A stretch of 64,000 bases of DNA, taken from assembly GCF_004770155.1 (NCBI RefSeq), contig NZ_RQFA01000066.1:62001-126000 (forward strand), read 5' to 3'. The position numbers and the translations under genes are program-made. This DNA is from Leptospira gomenensis. GTDB taxonomy: Bacteria; Spirochaetota; Leptospiria; Leptospirales; Leptospiraceae. The notes beneath the pieces are model-generated. The model searched no databases. It was not told the origin of the DNA and saw only the letters and a list, made by a program, of their open reading frames with translations. Of the stretch, positions 8,834 to 17,458 are shown piece by piece; the first letter of the stretch is position 1; each line of letters opens with the position of its first letter.

Positions 8834-10390
8834 TCAGTACTTCCCGATCGACCTTTTGTAAGTGACGCCGATTGCATCGGCGATCTTCCTCATTTCCGAA
8901 TCCGGATCCTCCGCGTGACCGATCCTTTTATGAAAATCACGGATCAATAAATCGGGAAATGCCGCCTCGCACGCCGCGTACAAATACTCTCGTATTTCTT
9001 TTTCATTCGGTCGATAACCGGTTTGAATTTTATCCAAGGCCCTTTTTAAATCCTCTCGCGAGTGGATACGAAAAATGGACTTCATTCCGCAGAACCAAGA
9101 TTCGCCGAAAAGTAGTCCAGGTTTTCCTCTGACGACACCTTCTAAAACGGCGGTTCCGGTAGCCGAAGCGACGGCGGCCGCATGATCAATCAGATCGAAG
9201 GAAGGAACTTCGGTAGGTATGATACGTAATTTCGGAATTTCAGACAAAAGTCGGTAGTATTCCTCATCCCTGGACATATGCGCTTCCGTAATCGACCAGA
9301 AGGTCGCAGGATGTTCTTTATAATAAATTTTCCAATCGGCGGGTAATAAGGAGGACAAAAGCCGGATAATTAAAACTAAATTGGCGTAAATGCCAGAACT
9401 CGGGGAAGTAGTGGCTTCCGGTTGATAATTGGCCGCGAAATAAATATACTTCTCATCAAACGAAGGGGAAGCGGAAAGATTTCGATACAATCTAAGCAGC
9501 CTTCGCCGATTATGGTTGGACCAATATTTATATAAGATAAAGCTAATTTGATTGAGAGTAGCGCCGTTCCGTTTTATGGGAATCGTATTAAATTTAACGT
9601 GTTGTTTTCCGAAAGGACGCGACTTGGAAAAAATTCCGTCGATCAAAATTTTAAAGTCGTCCCACTTCTCTTTCCAAAAGGGATTCTTAGAGGAATGGTC
9701 CTTCTGCATATTCATGTATTTCGGAATGGCAAGTTCATAAGAAGATTTTAATTTTCCGATAAATTGCTCGACGTCCTTTTCGATCGTTTCGGACTTTTTT
9801 TTGCGGTTTGTTTTTAGTCTTTCAGAAATAAAAAAAGAGTGGTTCTCGATCGAGTTGATGATCAAAAAATACCGATCAACGACGGCGGTCGCGTCCACCA
9901 TAAGAACCGGAATTTTTTTCTCTTTGCAAACGGCATACAAAATATAATCGGTAACCGCGTGCGGAATAACGTAAGAAACGAAAACGTCCGGTTTTAGAGA
10001 ATCGACGATTCCGATCCAATATCTCAGTTCCGAATAATAGTATTCGATTCGCTGTCTATAAGGAAACATCGATCCGGTCGCATCAAACCGATCCATCATG
10101 GTCAGTGCCACCGACTCGTATCGGCTATACTTATGGATCTCAGTTTCGTCCAATGCGGGAAACTCCGAATCTTGGATCGAATCGGGTCGAATCCCCCTCC
10201 TCGCGGAAATTACGTCATGTAGAATCGCATCGGGGTATTCACGGGATATTTTATCGAACGTACTCACGGAAGACAACCAATAGATCGGTTCGAAATTATA
10301 ATTCCGCTTCAGACTCGAAATGACCAGCTCGTGCAAATCGTACATAAACGAGCCGTAAATCGCACGGATATTTTTCGTGTTCTTTTTCAT
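8834..10390 (-). CDS. Capsule-polysaccharide-transferase-like protein
   Basis: 518 residues, cytoplasmic. The C-terminal segment YFAANYQPEATTSPSSG, then KIYYKEHPATFW, then AVASATGTAVLEGVVRGKP and GLLFGESWF follows the order seen in capsule biosynthesis/Kdo-transferase-like proteins: substrate loop, KEHP-type motif, then SxTGT..E with a proline-rich turn. The central region carries MFPYRQRIEYYYSELRYW, which I do not recognise. It lies between wzt and the SGNH hydrolase. A glycosyl-transfer or chain-terminating function fits an ABC-exported O-antigen but is inferred. The gene shares the general layout, not obvious identity, with the 618-residue protein at 538-2394. Confidence 0.65.
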   Translation of the reverse strand: MKKNTKNIRAIYGSFMYDLHELVISSLKRNYNFEPIYWLSSVSTFDKISREYPDAILHDVISARRGIRPDSIQDSEFPALDETEIHKYSRYESVALTMMDRFDATGSMFPYRQRIEYYYSELRYWIGIVDSLKPDVFVSYVIPHAVTDYILYAVCKEKKIPVLMVDATAVVDRYFLIINSIENHSFFISERLKTNRKKKSETIEKDVEQFIGKLKSSYELAIPKYMNMQKDHSSKNPFWKEKWDDFKILIDGIFSKSRPFGKQHVKFNTIPIKRNGATLNQISFILYKYWSNHNRRRLLRLYRNLSASPSFDEKYIYFAANYQPEATTSPSSGIYANLVLIIRLLSSLLPADWKIYYKEHPATFWSITEAHMSRDEEYYRLLSEIPKLRIIPTEVPSFDLIDHAAAVASATGTAVLEGVVRGKPGLLFGESWFCGMKSIFRIHSREDLKRALDKIQTGYRPNEKEIREYLYAACEAAFPDLLIRDFHKRIGHAEDPDSEMRKIADAIGVTYKRSIGKY

Positions 10391-10464
10391 TCTGAAATTC
10401 TAGAATATTTATCGAATAGAGACTGGTTCGTTCGTACTCGACGGCAGGAACCTGGAAAGAAACA

Positions 10465-11772
10465 TCACCGTTCTAAACTCCATTGGAATTGAGGTCGTAT
10501 CGGAGTGCTTCCGTTTACGTATTTCGTAATTCCGTTGTATCCTAAAAAATTGACTTCGAAAGCGAATACGTTTTGAAAACGAACGTGATGAATGGAAGGA
10601 TCTGAAAGATAGACGGATGCGAAAAATTGATTTCCGCCGAACGTATTCTTCTTTAAGACACACTTCCAATTATACTTTCCGGGTTTCAAACGTTTATACG
10701 TTTGCATTTCGGGATCATCCGTCGAACACGTGGCTAAAATTTCGTTACCGATCCTATCGTTCACCACGATTAACAATCGGAAATCCGCAATTTCTTCGAT
10801 CACCGAAAAACCGACGTTAATGACGATATCCTCGTCGCTTTTAAACGAACCCTTAAGAAGTCCCGCCGAATCGGATATCGATAAGGATTGTACGGAAATA
10901 ATCTCCTTATCGACAAATCGTTGTTCTTCGAGTGCGTTTTTGAGTTCGTCCGCTTCCAATTTCAACCGCGTCGCTTTTCCTTCCTGTCCTAAATATCGAG
11001 CGACGGCGCCTTCGGTTTCCCCGTCGTATAGAACGGAACCCTGGTGTAAGACAATTCCTCGTTTGCACAATTTTCGGATCGATGCCATGTTGTGGCTCAC
11101 CACCAGAACCGTACGCCCCTCTTGTTGTGTTGCGGCTTGCATTCTTCCGATCGCTTTTTGTTGAAATTCCGCATCACCCACGGCGAGAACCTCGTCCACA
11201 ATCAGAATATCCGGCTCGAGATGCGCCGCCACTGCAAACGCCAAACGAACATACATTCCGGAAGAATATCGTTTCACGGGAGTATCGAGATATATACCGA
11301 CGCCGGCAAAGTCCACGATTTCATCTAACTTAGAAAGTACTTCCGACCTACTCATTCCGAGAATTGCCGCGTTTAAAAAGATATTTTCTCTACCCGTTAA
11401 GTCGGGATGAAATCCCGTACCAACTTCAAGTAAGCTGGAAATTTTACCTCTGACTTTGATGGAACCTTTCGTGGGGTTCGTCACGCGGGAAAGGATCTTG
11501 AGTAGTGTTGACTTACCCGCACCGTTTTTTCCGATGATTCCCACGACCTCGCCTTTTTTTACGGTCAAGGAAACGTCTTTCAAACCCCATACGTAATCCG
11601 TCTTCTCGGTGGAATTTCTGTCGTTGGTCTTTACGTTTTCAAAATTGGGATTCGATTTGCCTCGAATCAAATGCCACCATCGATTTAAATCATCACCTAA
11701 CGTATTCACCCCGACTAATCCGAGTTTATACAATTTGGATACGTCTTCGATTTTAATTGCGATATCGTTCAT
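10465..11772 (-). CDS. wzt: O-antigen ABC exporter ATP-binding protein Wzt
   Basis: 435 residues. Residues 1-250 are an ABC ATPase of the polysaccharide-export type: Walker A GKNGAGKST at 81-89, signature YSSGMYVRLAFA, Walker B ILIVDEVLAVGD and the H-loop VLVVSHNMASI. Residues from about 285 form an extra beta-rich domain like WztC, which in characterised systems binds the modified end of the O-chain before export. The partner permease Wzm is encoded seven genes earlier (18479-19330) in the same direction. A 172-bp gap precedes the gene, longer than elsewhere in the locus, so an internal promoter is possible. Export of a finished, terminally modified O-chain across the inner membrane is the likely job. 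Confidence 0.93.
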   Translation of the reverse strand: MNDIAIKIEDVSKLYKLGLVGVNTLGDDLNRWWHLIRGKSNPNFENVKTNDRNSTEKTDYVWGLKDVSLTVKKGEVVGIIGKNGAGKSTLLKILSRVTNPTKGSIKVRGKISSLLEVGTGFHPDLTGRENIFLNAAILGMSRSEVLSKLDEIVDFAGVGIYLDTPVKRYSSGMYVRLAFAVAAHLEPDILIVDEVLAVGDAEFQQKAIGRMQAATQQEGRTVLVVSHNMASIRKLCKRGIVLHQGSVLYDGETEGAVARYLGQEGKATRLKLEADELKNALEEQRFVDKEIISVQSLSISDSAGLLKGSFKSDEDIVINVGFSVIEEIADFRLLIVVNDRIGNEILATCSTDDPEMQTYKRLKPGKYNWKCVLKKNTFGGNQFFASVYLSDPSIHHVRFQNVFAFEVNFLGYNGITKYVNGSTPIRPQFQWSLER

Positions 11773-11944
11773 AACTTTCCTAAAGTATAAAATACGATCT
11801 AATTTGTTTCACGACTGAAAAAGCCGTTACTTGATATTTTTGATTTTTGTAGCGTTCGAAAGATACATTTTATAAAAAAGAAAGCAACAAACGTCTCTCC
11901 CGCTCCGATATTTCCGCATCCTAGAACCAAGGATCGATATTTTT

Positions 11945-12982
11945 TCAAAATTCTCCCCAATTTAGATCCTCGTTCGCCCTTCGATAATCCTCTTTGCGAC
12001 CGATGTCCAACCAGTAATCTTCCATGACGTAGGCGTATAAGCCGGAGTTTGTCGTTTTAATTTTTTCGAGTAAATCGGGCATGTCGAAATACGAATCCGA
12101 AGGAATCAGATCCAAAACTTCCGGTTTAAAAACGTAAATTCCCGCATTGGCGAAATATTCGACGGTCGGCTTTTCCTGCACTTCTTCGATCAGAAAACGT
12201 TCGTCGAAATTGATTTTAGCAAAGGGAATCTGATATTGATTCTTCTTGACGCAAACGGAGCCGATCGCTTTGGATCGCTTGTGGAATTCCAAAAACGAAA
12301 CGAAATCCACCGTGGTCAAGATGTCCGCATTGGTAACGAAAAACGAATCGTCGATTTTGTCCTTAGAGATCAGACTTAACGCACCGGCGGTGCCCAACCT
12401 TTTTTCTTCTACTGTGTAATCGATCACTACGCCCCACTGCGATCCGTCCCCGAAATAGTTCCTTATGATTTCGGATTTGTAATTTAAGCATAATATAAAT
12501 CTGTAAAATCCGAAGTCTCTAAAACATGTGATTATGTTTTCCAAGATGGGGCGATTCCCCACTTTGAGCATGGGCTTCGGAACGTCTTTGGTCAGATCGC
12601 CCAATCGAGTTCCCAAGCCGCCCGCCATAATGACCACGACGTTCGTTCTCGGGGCGAATTCATAATCGTCGAGAATAAGAATATCCTTTAGAACGCCCAG
12701 ATCGTCCACGATCGGTATTTGTCTTCTATGCGCGGATCTTAATATTTTAAGCGCTTCTAAGCGTGATGTGCTCGAAGACAACTTCAACGGATGAAAATTG
12801 ATAAAATCCTTGAGATCGGTTTTTTTATTTAAAATTCCCCTTCTTACGTCGCCGTCGGTGATCAATCCGATTAAACGTCCCTGGTCATCCACGACCGTCA
12901 AAGTCCCGTTTCCGTTATCGTCCAATATTTTCAACGCCTCTTCCAACGTAGAGTTTTCCGAAAGAACGAGACTTTTTTTCAT
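11945..12982 (-). CDS. CBS-domain sugar-1-phosphate nucleotidyltransferase (PtmE-like)
   Basis: 345 residues. Residues 1-110 are a CBS pair (RLIGLITDGDVRRGIL). Residues 114-345 are a nucleotidyltransferase with VVVIMAGGLGTRLGDLTKDV and PKPMLKVGNRPILE, followed by FFVTNADIL. This architecture is that of Campylobacter PtmE, the glucosamine-1-phosphate guanylyltransferase that starts GDP-based legionaminic acid synthesis. The location beside legB, legC, neuB and neuA supports that role. It overlaps neuA by 4 bp. The CBS pair is closely related to that on the aminotransferase at 4355-5794. GDP specificity is inferred, not visible. Confidence 0.85.
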   Translation of the reverse strand: MKKSLVLSENSTLEEALKILDDNGNGTLTVVDDQGRLIGLITDGDVRRGILNKKTDLKDFINFHPLKLSSSTSRLEALKILRSAHRRQIPIVDDLGVLKDILILDDYEFAPRTNVVVIMAGGLGTRLGDLTKDVPKPMLKVGNRPILENIITCFRDFGFYRFILCLNYKSEIIRNYFGDGSQWGVVIDYTVEEKRLGTAGALSLISKDKIDDSFFVTNADILTTVDFVSFLEFHKRSKAIGSVCVKKNQYQIPFAKINFDERFLIEEVQEKPTVEYFANAGIYVFKPEVLDLIPSDSYFDMPDLLEKIKTTNSGLYAYVMEDYWLDIGRKEDYRRANEDLNWGEF

Positions 12983-13665
12983 TTTTGATTTACGCTTCTT
13001 TCCATTAAATATTCTGCATATTCGAAATCTTCCAAGGTATCGATATCCACCGAACGGGATCTCGGCATCAGATATGCGTAGGAACGATCCGAATAATACT
13101 GTTTCTTACGGATCATCTCCGAATTAAAAACGAACACACAACCGTTGGGATAATAAGACTTTCGATTGTCCTGTCGATTTTTAATATTCTCTTCGAAGAT
13201 GTTTTGAAAACTCAGATCTTCGTTCACGTATCTATGCCACACGACCGGGTGCGCTTCTTCCGTATAACTGACCACCGAATCCGCGTTCCGTTCACGGAAG
13301 AGACGGATCGCTCCGTCTATGTCTTCGGAAATTCTCAACGGTGAAGTCGGTTGAAGCACCACAAACGATTTTATAATTTCGTTTCCTTCCCTCTCCAATC
13401 GTTCGATCGTATAAATGTAGTTATCCACTCCTAACGCGGTATCGGTCGCCAATTCGGGCGGCCTCATAAACGGCAATTCGGCCCCGTAAGATGTCGCGAC
13501 TTCGGCGATTCCGACGTCGTCCGTCGAAATTACGATCCTCGTTATCTCTTTAGAACGTTTAGCGGCTTCTATCGTATATGCGATGAGCGGCTTTCCGAGT
13601 AAGGGACGTACGTTCTTTCCCGGTAATCCTTTCGATCCGCCGCGCGCCGGTATAATGGCCAACAT
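12979..13665 (-). CDS. neuA: CMP-nonulosonate cytidylyltransferase
   Basis: About 228 residues. The signature MLAIIPARGGSKGLPGKNVR binds CTP; STDD, FVVLQPTSPLR and the C-terminal VDIDTLEDFEYAEYL (metal-binding Asp pair) complete the CMP-NeuAc/CMP-legionaminate synthetase pattern (NeuA, LegF, PtmB). It activates the nine-carbon acid to its CMP form for the glycosyltransferase. ATG 13665 is chosen; the upstream TTG at 13686 would sit inside the GGGAGG ribosome site and overlap neuB. Only one such gene is present although the locus has two NeuB-family synthases. Whether the sugar is sialic, legionaminic or pseudaminic acid cannot be settled from this gene alone. Confidence 0.92.
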   Translation of the reverse strand: MLAIIPARGGSKGLPGKNVRPLLGKPLIAYTIEAAKRSKEITRIVISTDDVGIAEVATSYGAELPFMRPPELATDTALGVDNYIYTIERLEREGNEIIKSFVVLQPTSPLRISEDIDGAIRLFRERNADSVVSYTEEAHPVVWHRYVNEDLSFQNIFEENIKNRQDNRKSYYPNGCVFVFNSEMIRKKQYYSDRSYAYLMPRSRSVDIDTLEDFEYAEYLMERSVNQK

Positions 13666-13667
13666 GA

Positions 13668-14723
13668 TTAAACGAAGTCCTCCCAAGACACAACCTGATC
13701 CTCGGCGATGTCCCGCGAAACGATCTTACCTACCAAAGAGTAAACCTCGTTCGGAGAAATTCCGGTTCCGGGTCTTTTAAATAGGAAATCGTCTAAAGAA
13801 ACTTTTTTACCTTTGGAAATCGATTTCGCGGCGACGACGGATCTTCTAAACTTGAATTTCTTTTCCTGCTCCGCCTTTGAAACGGTTCGTCTCCAACTCC
13901 CGAGCGATCGAACGATGTTTTTAGACTGAAGACATATCTCCTTCATCTCGTTCGGATCCGCGGAAATTTCATGATCCCAACCGGGTAAGTTCTTATCGGT
14001 AGTAAAATGTTTCTCTATGATACAAGCTCCCAGAGCAACACTCGCCAAAGGAATCGAAGTGCCTATCGTATGATCGGAAAATCCCACGGGATAACCGAAC
14101 GTCTTTTCCAACATGGGAATGTTATTCAAGTGAATGTCCTCGTACGCGGGAGGATAAATGGAAATACAATGCAACAAAACTATATTAGAATTTCCTTGTT
14201 TTTCGATCGTCTCCACGGCGGTTTCGATTTCGGCCAAGGAGCCCATTCCGGTGGATAGGACGACCGTCTTCCCAAAAGATGCCGTATATTTTAGCAATTC
14301 CAAGTTATTCAAATCCATGGAAGCGATTTTAAAAAATGGGACGTTCAGATTTTGAAGCAAATCCGCCTCTTCCTTTGAGAAAGGAGTGGAAAGAAAATCT
14401 ACGTCGTGCGCCTTGCAGTATTCGGCCAGTTCGTAGTGTTGTTCCTTATTTAGATAGTAGGCTTCCACCATTTCCTTTAAGGAACCGAAGTGTTTCTTTT
14501 TAGAATCGTTATACGTCTGGTTTCTATCGTATTCCTCTTTGGAAATCAAAGAGTCGGGGGTCCAGGACTGGAACTTAACTGCGTCCGCTCCCGTGGATAC
14601 GGCGGAATCGATCATACGTTTTGCTAGTTCGATGTCTCCGTTATGATTCGCTCCGATTTCCGCGATTATGTACGGTTCGCAGTAATTGTAAACTTCCTTA
14701 CTCGGCGTTAATTGTATTTTCAT
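13668..14723 (-). CDS. neuB: N-acetylneuraminate/legionaminate synthase
   Basis: About 351 residues. It carries the NeuB barrel motifs YIIAEIGANHNGDIELAK, AVKFQSW, DFLSTPFSKEEADLL, VGFSDHTIGT and CIIEKHFTTDKNLPGWDH, then a SAF domain with RRSVVAAKSISKGKKV and FKRPGTGI. It condenses PEP with an N-acetylated (di)amino-mannose. The immediate neighbours neuA, neuD, legC and legB make a legionaminic-type product more likely than plain sialic acid. ATG 14723 with GAGGA five bases upstream is preferred to the TTG one codon earlier. The gene overlaps the GT2 gene by 26 bp. Confidence 0.93.
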   Translation of the reverse strand: MKIQLTPSKEVYNYCEPYIIAEIGANHNGDIELAKRMIDSAVSTGADAVKFQSWTPDSLISKEEYDRNQTYNDSKKKHFGSLKEMVEAYYLNKEQHYELAEYCKAHDVDFLSTPFSKEEADLLQNLNVPFFKIASMDLNNLELLKYTASFGKTVVLSTGMGSLAEIETAVETIEKQGNSNIVLLHCISIYPPAYEDIHLNNIPMLEKTFGYPVGFSDHTIGTSIPLASVALGACIIEKHFTTDKNLPGWDHEISADPNEMKEICLQSKNIVRSLGSWRRTVSKAEQEKKFKFRRSVVAAKSISKGKKVSLDDFLFKRPGTGISPNEVYSLVGKIVSRDIAEDQVVSWEDFV

Positions 14724-15585
14724 CAAATTCCTCGAATAACATTCCTTCTTCCCACCAAAGCGGATTTGCGGGAAGAAAACGGATTACTTTTTTATAATAT
14801 TCTTCGAATATCGCTCTGGATCGAATCGCTTCGATCGTATCCCTGGTTCTTTTGGACTTAGTTTTAAAGACGCCAGAATCGACCGACAACGTTTCGTAGT
14901 GTTTGAGTTTTACGTTCAACGACCTCAACACACTTTCTTCGGAGACAGTTCCCAAACCGACCGAATTGGCTCCGTACTGCCGATAGAACGTTTTGGCTTC
15001 CGAAGTAAACGAAGCCTCCCCGCTCCAGTATTTCGTAAAAAAAAACCAATCCACGGCGAGCAAATCCGGCGGAATTTTTACCGCCGGAAGACCGGACAAT
15101 CGCATAGCGGAATTCCCCAATCCTGCAAAATTATAATTTTCTAATGAACCTTGTGTAAAATCGAAACTCTTTCCGAATCGTTTGCCGATATAAGATTCAT
15201 TCTTTTTTTTCCCATCTACGTCGGTCAGATCGATGTCGTTGACGACTAAATGCCTACTCTCGAGAAGGTCCAAAGCCGCTTCGACCCGATTTTCCGAAAA
15301 CGTATCGTCAGTATCTCCGAAGATCGCGTATTCATAACCGGAGGAACGAAGATAATTCAATCCGAACTCGCGTATGCCGGCGGGAGTTCCATCACACGAA
15401 AGCAAAACCAATTTTTCTTCGGGAAAGGAAGCCAGGATTCTATCCAGGGATTCACATCCGTCGTTGACTAAAACCAAATCGAACTTAGAATAACTCTGTT
15501 TCGTTAAGGAATCAATGAAATATTCGAAAAATTTAATATTGTTCGGAAAAATTACCGAAAAAAAGGCGACCGTATTTGCAGACAC
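14698..15585 (-). CDS. Family 2 glycosyltransferase-like protein
   Basis: 295 residues. VAFFSVIFPNNIKFFEYFI and FDLVLVNDGCES form the first nucleotide-binding strands of a GT-A fold, and YAIFGDTDDTFSENRV gives a DxD-type metal motif at about residues 89-104. The rest is less conserved than typical GT2 enzymes, and the QTQ/ED acceptor motifs are not obvious. It starts at GTG and overlaps neuB downstream. Position between neuD and neuB suggests transfer of the CMP-activated nonulosonate or a neighbouring residue, but donor and acceptor are unknown. Confidence 0.7.
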   Translation of the reverse strand: MSANTVAFFSVIFPNNIKFFEYFIDSLTKQSYSKFDLVLVNDGCESLDRILASFPEEKLVLLSCDGTPAGIREFGLNYLRSSGYEYAIFGDTDDTFSENRVEAALDLLESRHLVVNDIDLTDVDGKKKNESYIGKRFGKSFDFTQGSLENYNFAGLGNSAMRLSGLPAVKIPPDLLAVDWFFFTKYWSGEASFTSEAKTFYRQYGANSVGLGTVSEESVLRSLNVKLKHYETLSVDSGVFKTKSKRTRDTIEAIRSRAIFEEYYKKVIRFLPANPLWWEEGMLFEEFDENTINAE

Positions 15586-15628
15586 AGTTTTTTAAACTTC
15601 GAAATCGAAAGTATCGACTCGAAATATT

Positions 15629-16291
15629 TTAATTATGTTTAACAAGTTTTTGAGAGGGGCTTCCGACATAAATACCGGGTTCCGAAATATCCTTAATCAC
15701 AACCGAGCCCATACCGACGGTCACGTCATCGCATACCGTTACGCCCTGACGAATACTGGAATTCGTTCCGAAATAAACTCGATTCCCTATTTTACAAGCT
15801 CCGCTTATATTCGCCGCGGGTGCGGTTGTAAAATAATCGCCGCAAATCGTATCATGTCCGATGGTCGTATGTAGGTTTAACTGGGAGTGCATCCCAACGG
15901 TAATATCGCATGTTAAAATCGAGCCGGCCGTAACGACACTTCCGTCTTTTATATTCACCCATTCGGAAATTACCGCACTCGGATGAACGACGGTCGCAAA
16001 ATGCGTATTATGCGGTAAATGACCGACTATTTTTTCTCTTTTTTCCGGATTCGAAACGCTTACGACGGCCGACCAAACCGAAGGATCAAAGAGAGATTGG
16101 GGGATCACCTTAAAATCATGGATATTTCTTTCGGTAAACCCGTCATCCGGCTCAACAAAAATGATTCTATCGTGAATTTTTTTGGACGAGTATAATATAT
16201 CTTTAATACAAGTCAAAATTTCACGGGCAAAATCACCTGCTCCGATAATGGCAACTTTTTCCAAAGGATATCGTTTCTCATGTTTATTCAA
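15629..16291 (-). CDS. neuD: NeuD/PglB-type sugar O- or N-acyltransferase
   Basis: 220 residues. It starts with a Rossmann-like VAIIGAGDFAREILTCI, then a left-handed parallel beta-helix of hexapeptide repeats running from HPSAVISEW through NLHTTIGHDT to VTVGMGSVVIKD and the closing GSPSQKLVK. This two-part layout is the NeuD/PglD/LegH family, which acetylates amino-sugars or sialic acids with acetyl-CoA. Lying directly after legC, it fits LegH (acetylation of the 4-amino group) as well as NeuD. The start is a TTG with GGAAG just upstream, and there is no in-frame ATG near it. Confidence 0.88.
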   Translation of the reverse strand: MNKHEKRYPLEKVAIIGAGDFAREILTCIKDILYSSKKIHDRIIFVEPDDGFTERNIHDFKVIPQSLFDPSVWSAVVSVSNPEKREKIVGHLPHNTHFATVVHPSAVISEWVNIKDGSVVTAGSILTCDITVGMHSQLNLHTTIGHDTICGDYFTTAPAANISGACKIGNRVYFGTNSSIRQGVTVCDDVTVGMGSVVIKDISEPGIYVGSPSQKLVKHN

Positions 16292-16310
16292 AAATCTTCC
16301 ATCCTCTATT

Positions 16311-17453
16311 TCAAACTCGCGCGCTGCTCGGCAAATTCACCACAGTATCGTAGAGATGATCCGTAATCCTAAGATCTCCTCTGGGACACGAAGCATAAAC
16401 GGAAAGTCGATGCATCGGCCTCCAAAGCGAACGTGTAGCGACGCCTGAGTCGTTGGAGAAATTTAAGAATTCGTCCTTTTCGGAATGATTCCTAAATTGG
16501 ACAGAATTCAACCAGTAATTGGATTTTCCGAACGGGGGTTCCGAAACGAATTTCCATTCCGTATTCGAAAAAAAATCCGCGTATCTTTCCGCGATCTCGC
16601 GTTTCGATTCCAACAAACGGGGAAGTTTTTCCATCTGTGCAACGCCTAACGCCGCGTTGATGTTCGGAAGTCTAAAATTATAACCTACTTCATCGTGAAT
16701 AAACTCGAAACGATGCGGAAGTTTCGCGGTTGTGGTGAGATGTTTCGCTCTTACACCCGTCTCCTCGTCGTCGGTTAGGATCATTCCTCCGCCCCCGGTT
16801 GTGATCACCTTATTGCCGTTAAAACTCAAGGTTCCCAAAAGTCCGAATCTACCGGTATGTTTACCGTCCACAAAACTACCCAGACTTTCCGCGGCGTCTT
16901 CGACCAACGGCAACGAGTATTCTTCGCAAATACGCGCTATTTCGGAAATTCGACAAGGATGACCTAACGTGTGCATGGGAACGACGGCGGATATCGCCCT
17001 TCCGGAAACTCGGTTGTACAACTTTCCGTTTTTGTTATGCGTCGAATTTTTCAAAAAGTTAGAGAGAACCTCCGGACTCAATCCCATCGTATCGGGATCT
17101 ACGTCCAAAAAATGCGGAATCGCGCCCGTATATTGGATCGCATTTGCGGTCGCGATAAAAGTCAGAGATTGCGTGAGCACTTCCGTTTCAGGTTCGACAC
17201 CGGCCAATTTCAAGGTTATAAAAAGGGCCTGTGTGCCGTTGACTACCGCGATCGCTTTTTTTGCGCCCGTATACTCGGCTATTTTTTTTTCGAATTCGTC
17301 AACGTATTTTCCCACGCTGGAAACGAACGTAGAATCGATACATTCCGCCAAATACGACTTTTCGTTTCCGGAAAAAACGGGCTCATGAAGAGGGACGTTT
17401 TCGCGATTAGGATAAAGGGAACGTATAAACTTTAGAATTTCAGAATATTCCAT
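16311..17453 (-). CDS. legC: LegC-family PLP aminotransferase
   Basis: 380 residues of the DegT/DnrJ family. VNGTQALFITLKLAGVEP contacts PLP phosphate, VEDAAESLGSF holds the ring-stacking Asp, and the Schiff-base lysine is in SFNGNKVITTGGGG. The N-terminal EPVFSGNEKSYLAECIDSTFVSSVG and C-terminal SLWRPMHRL match the LegC subgroup, which aminates the 4-keto product of LegB in legionaminic-acid synthesis. It begins 5 bp after legB and is followed by neuD 19 bp on, the usual B-C-H order. It acts in the cytoplasm. The assignment rests on subgroup motifs plus context. Confidence 0.9.
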   Translation of the reverse strand: MEYSEILKFIRSLYPNRENVPLHEPVFSGNEKSYLAECIDSTFVSSVGKYVDEFEKKIAEYTGAKKAIAVVNGTQALFITLKLAGVEPETEVLTQSLTFIATANAIQYTGAIPHFLDVDPDTMGLSPEVLSNFLKNSTHNKNGKLYNRVSGRAISAVVPMHTLGHPCRISEIARICEEYSLPLVEDAAESLGSFVDGKHTGRFGLLGTLSFNGNKVITTGGGGMILTDDEETGVRAKHLTTTAKLPHRFEFIHDEVGYNFRLPNINAALGVAQMEKLPRLLESKREIAERYADFFSNTEWKFVSEPPFGKSNYWLNSVQFRNHSEKDEFLNFSNDSGVATRSLWRPMHRLSVYASCPRGDLRITDHLYDTVVNLPSSARV

Positions 17454-17458
17454 TTGAA

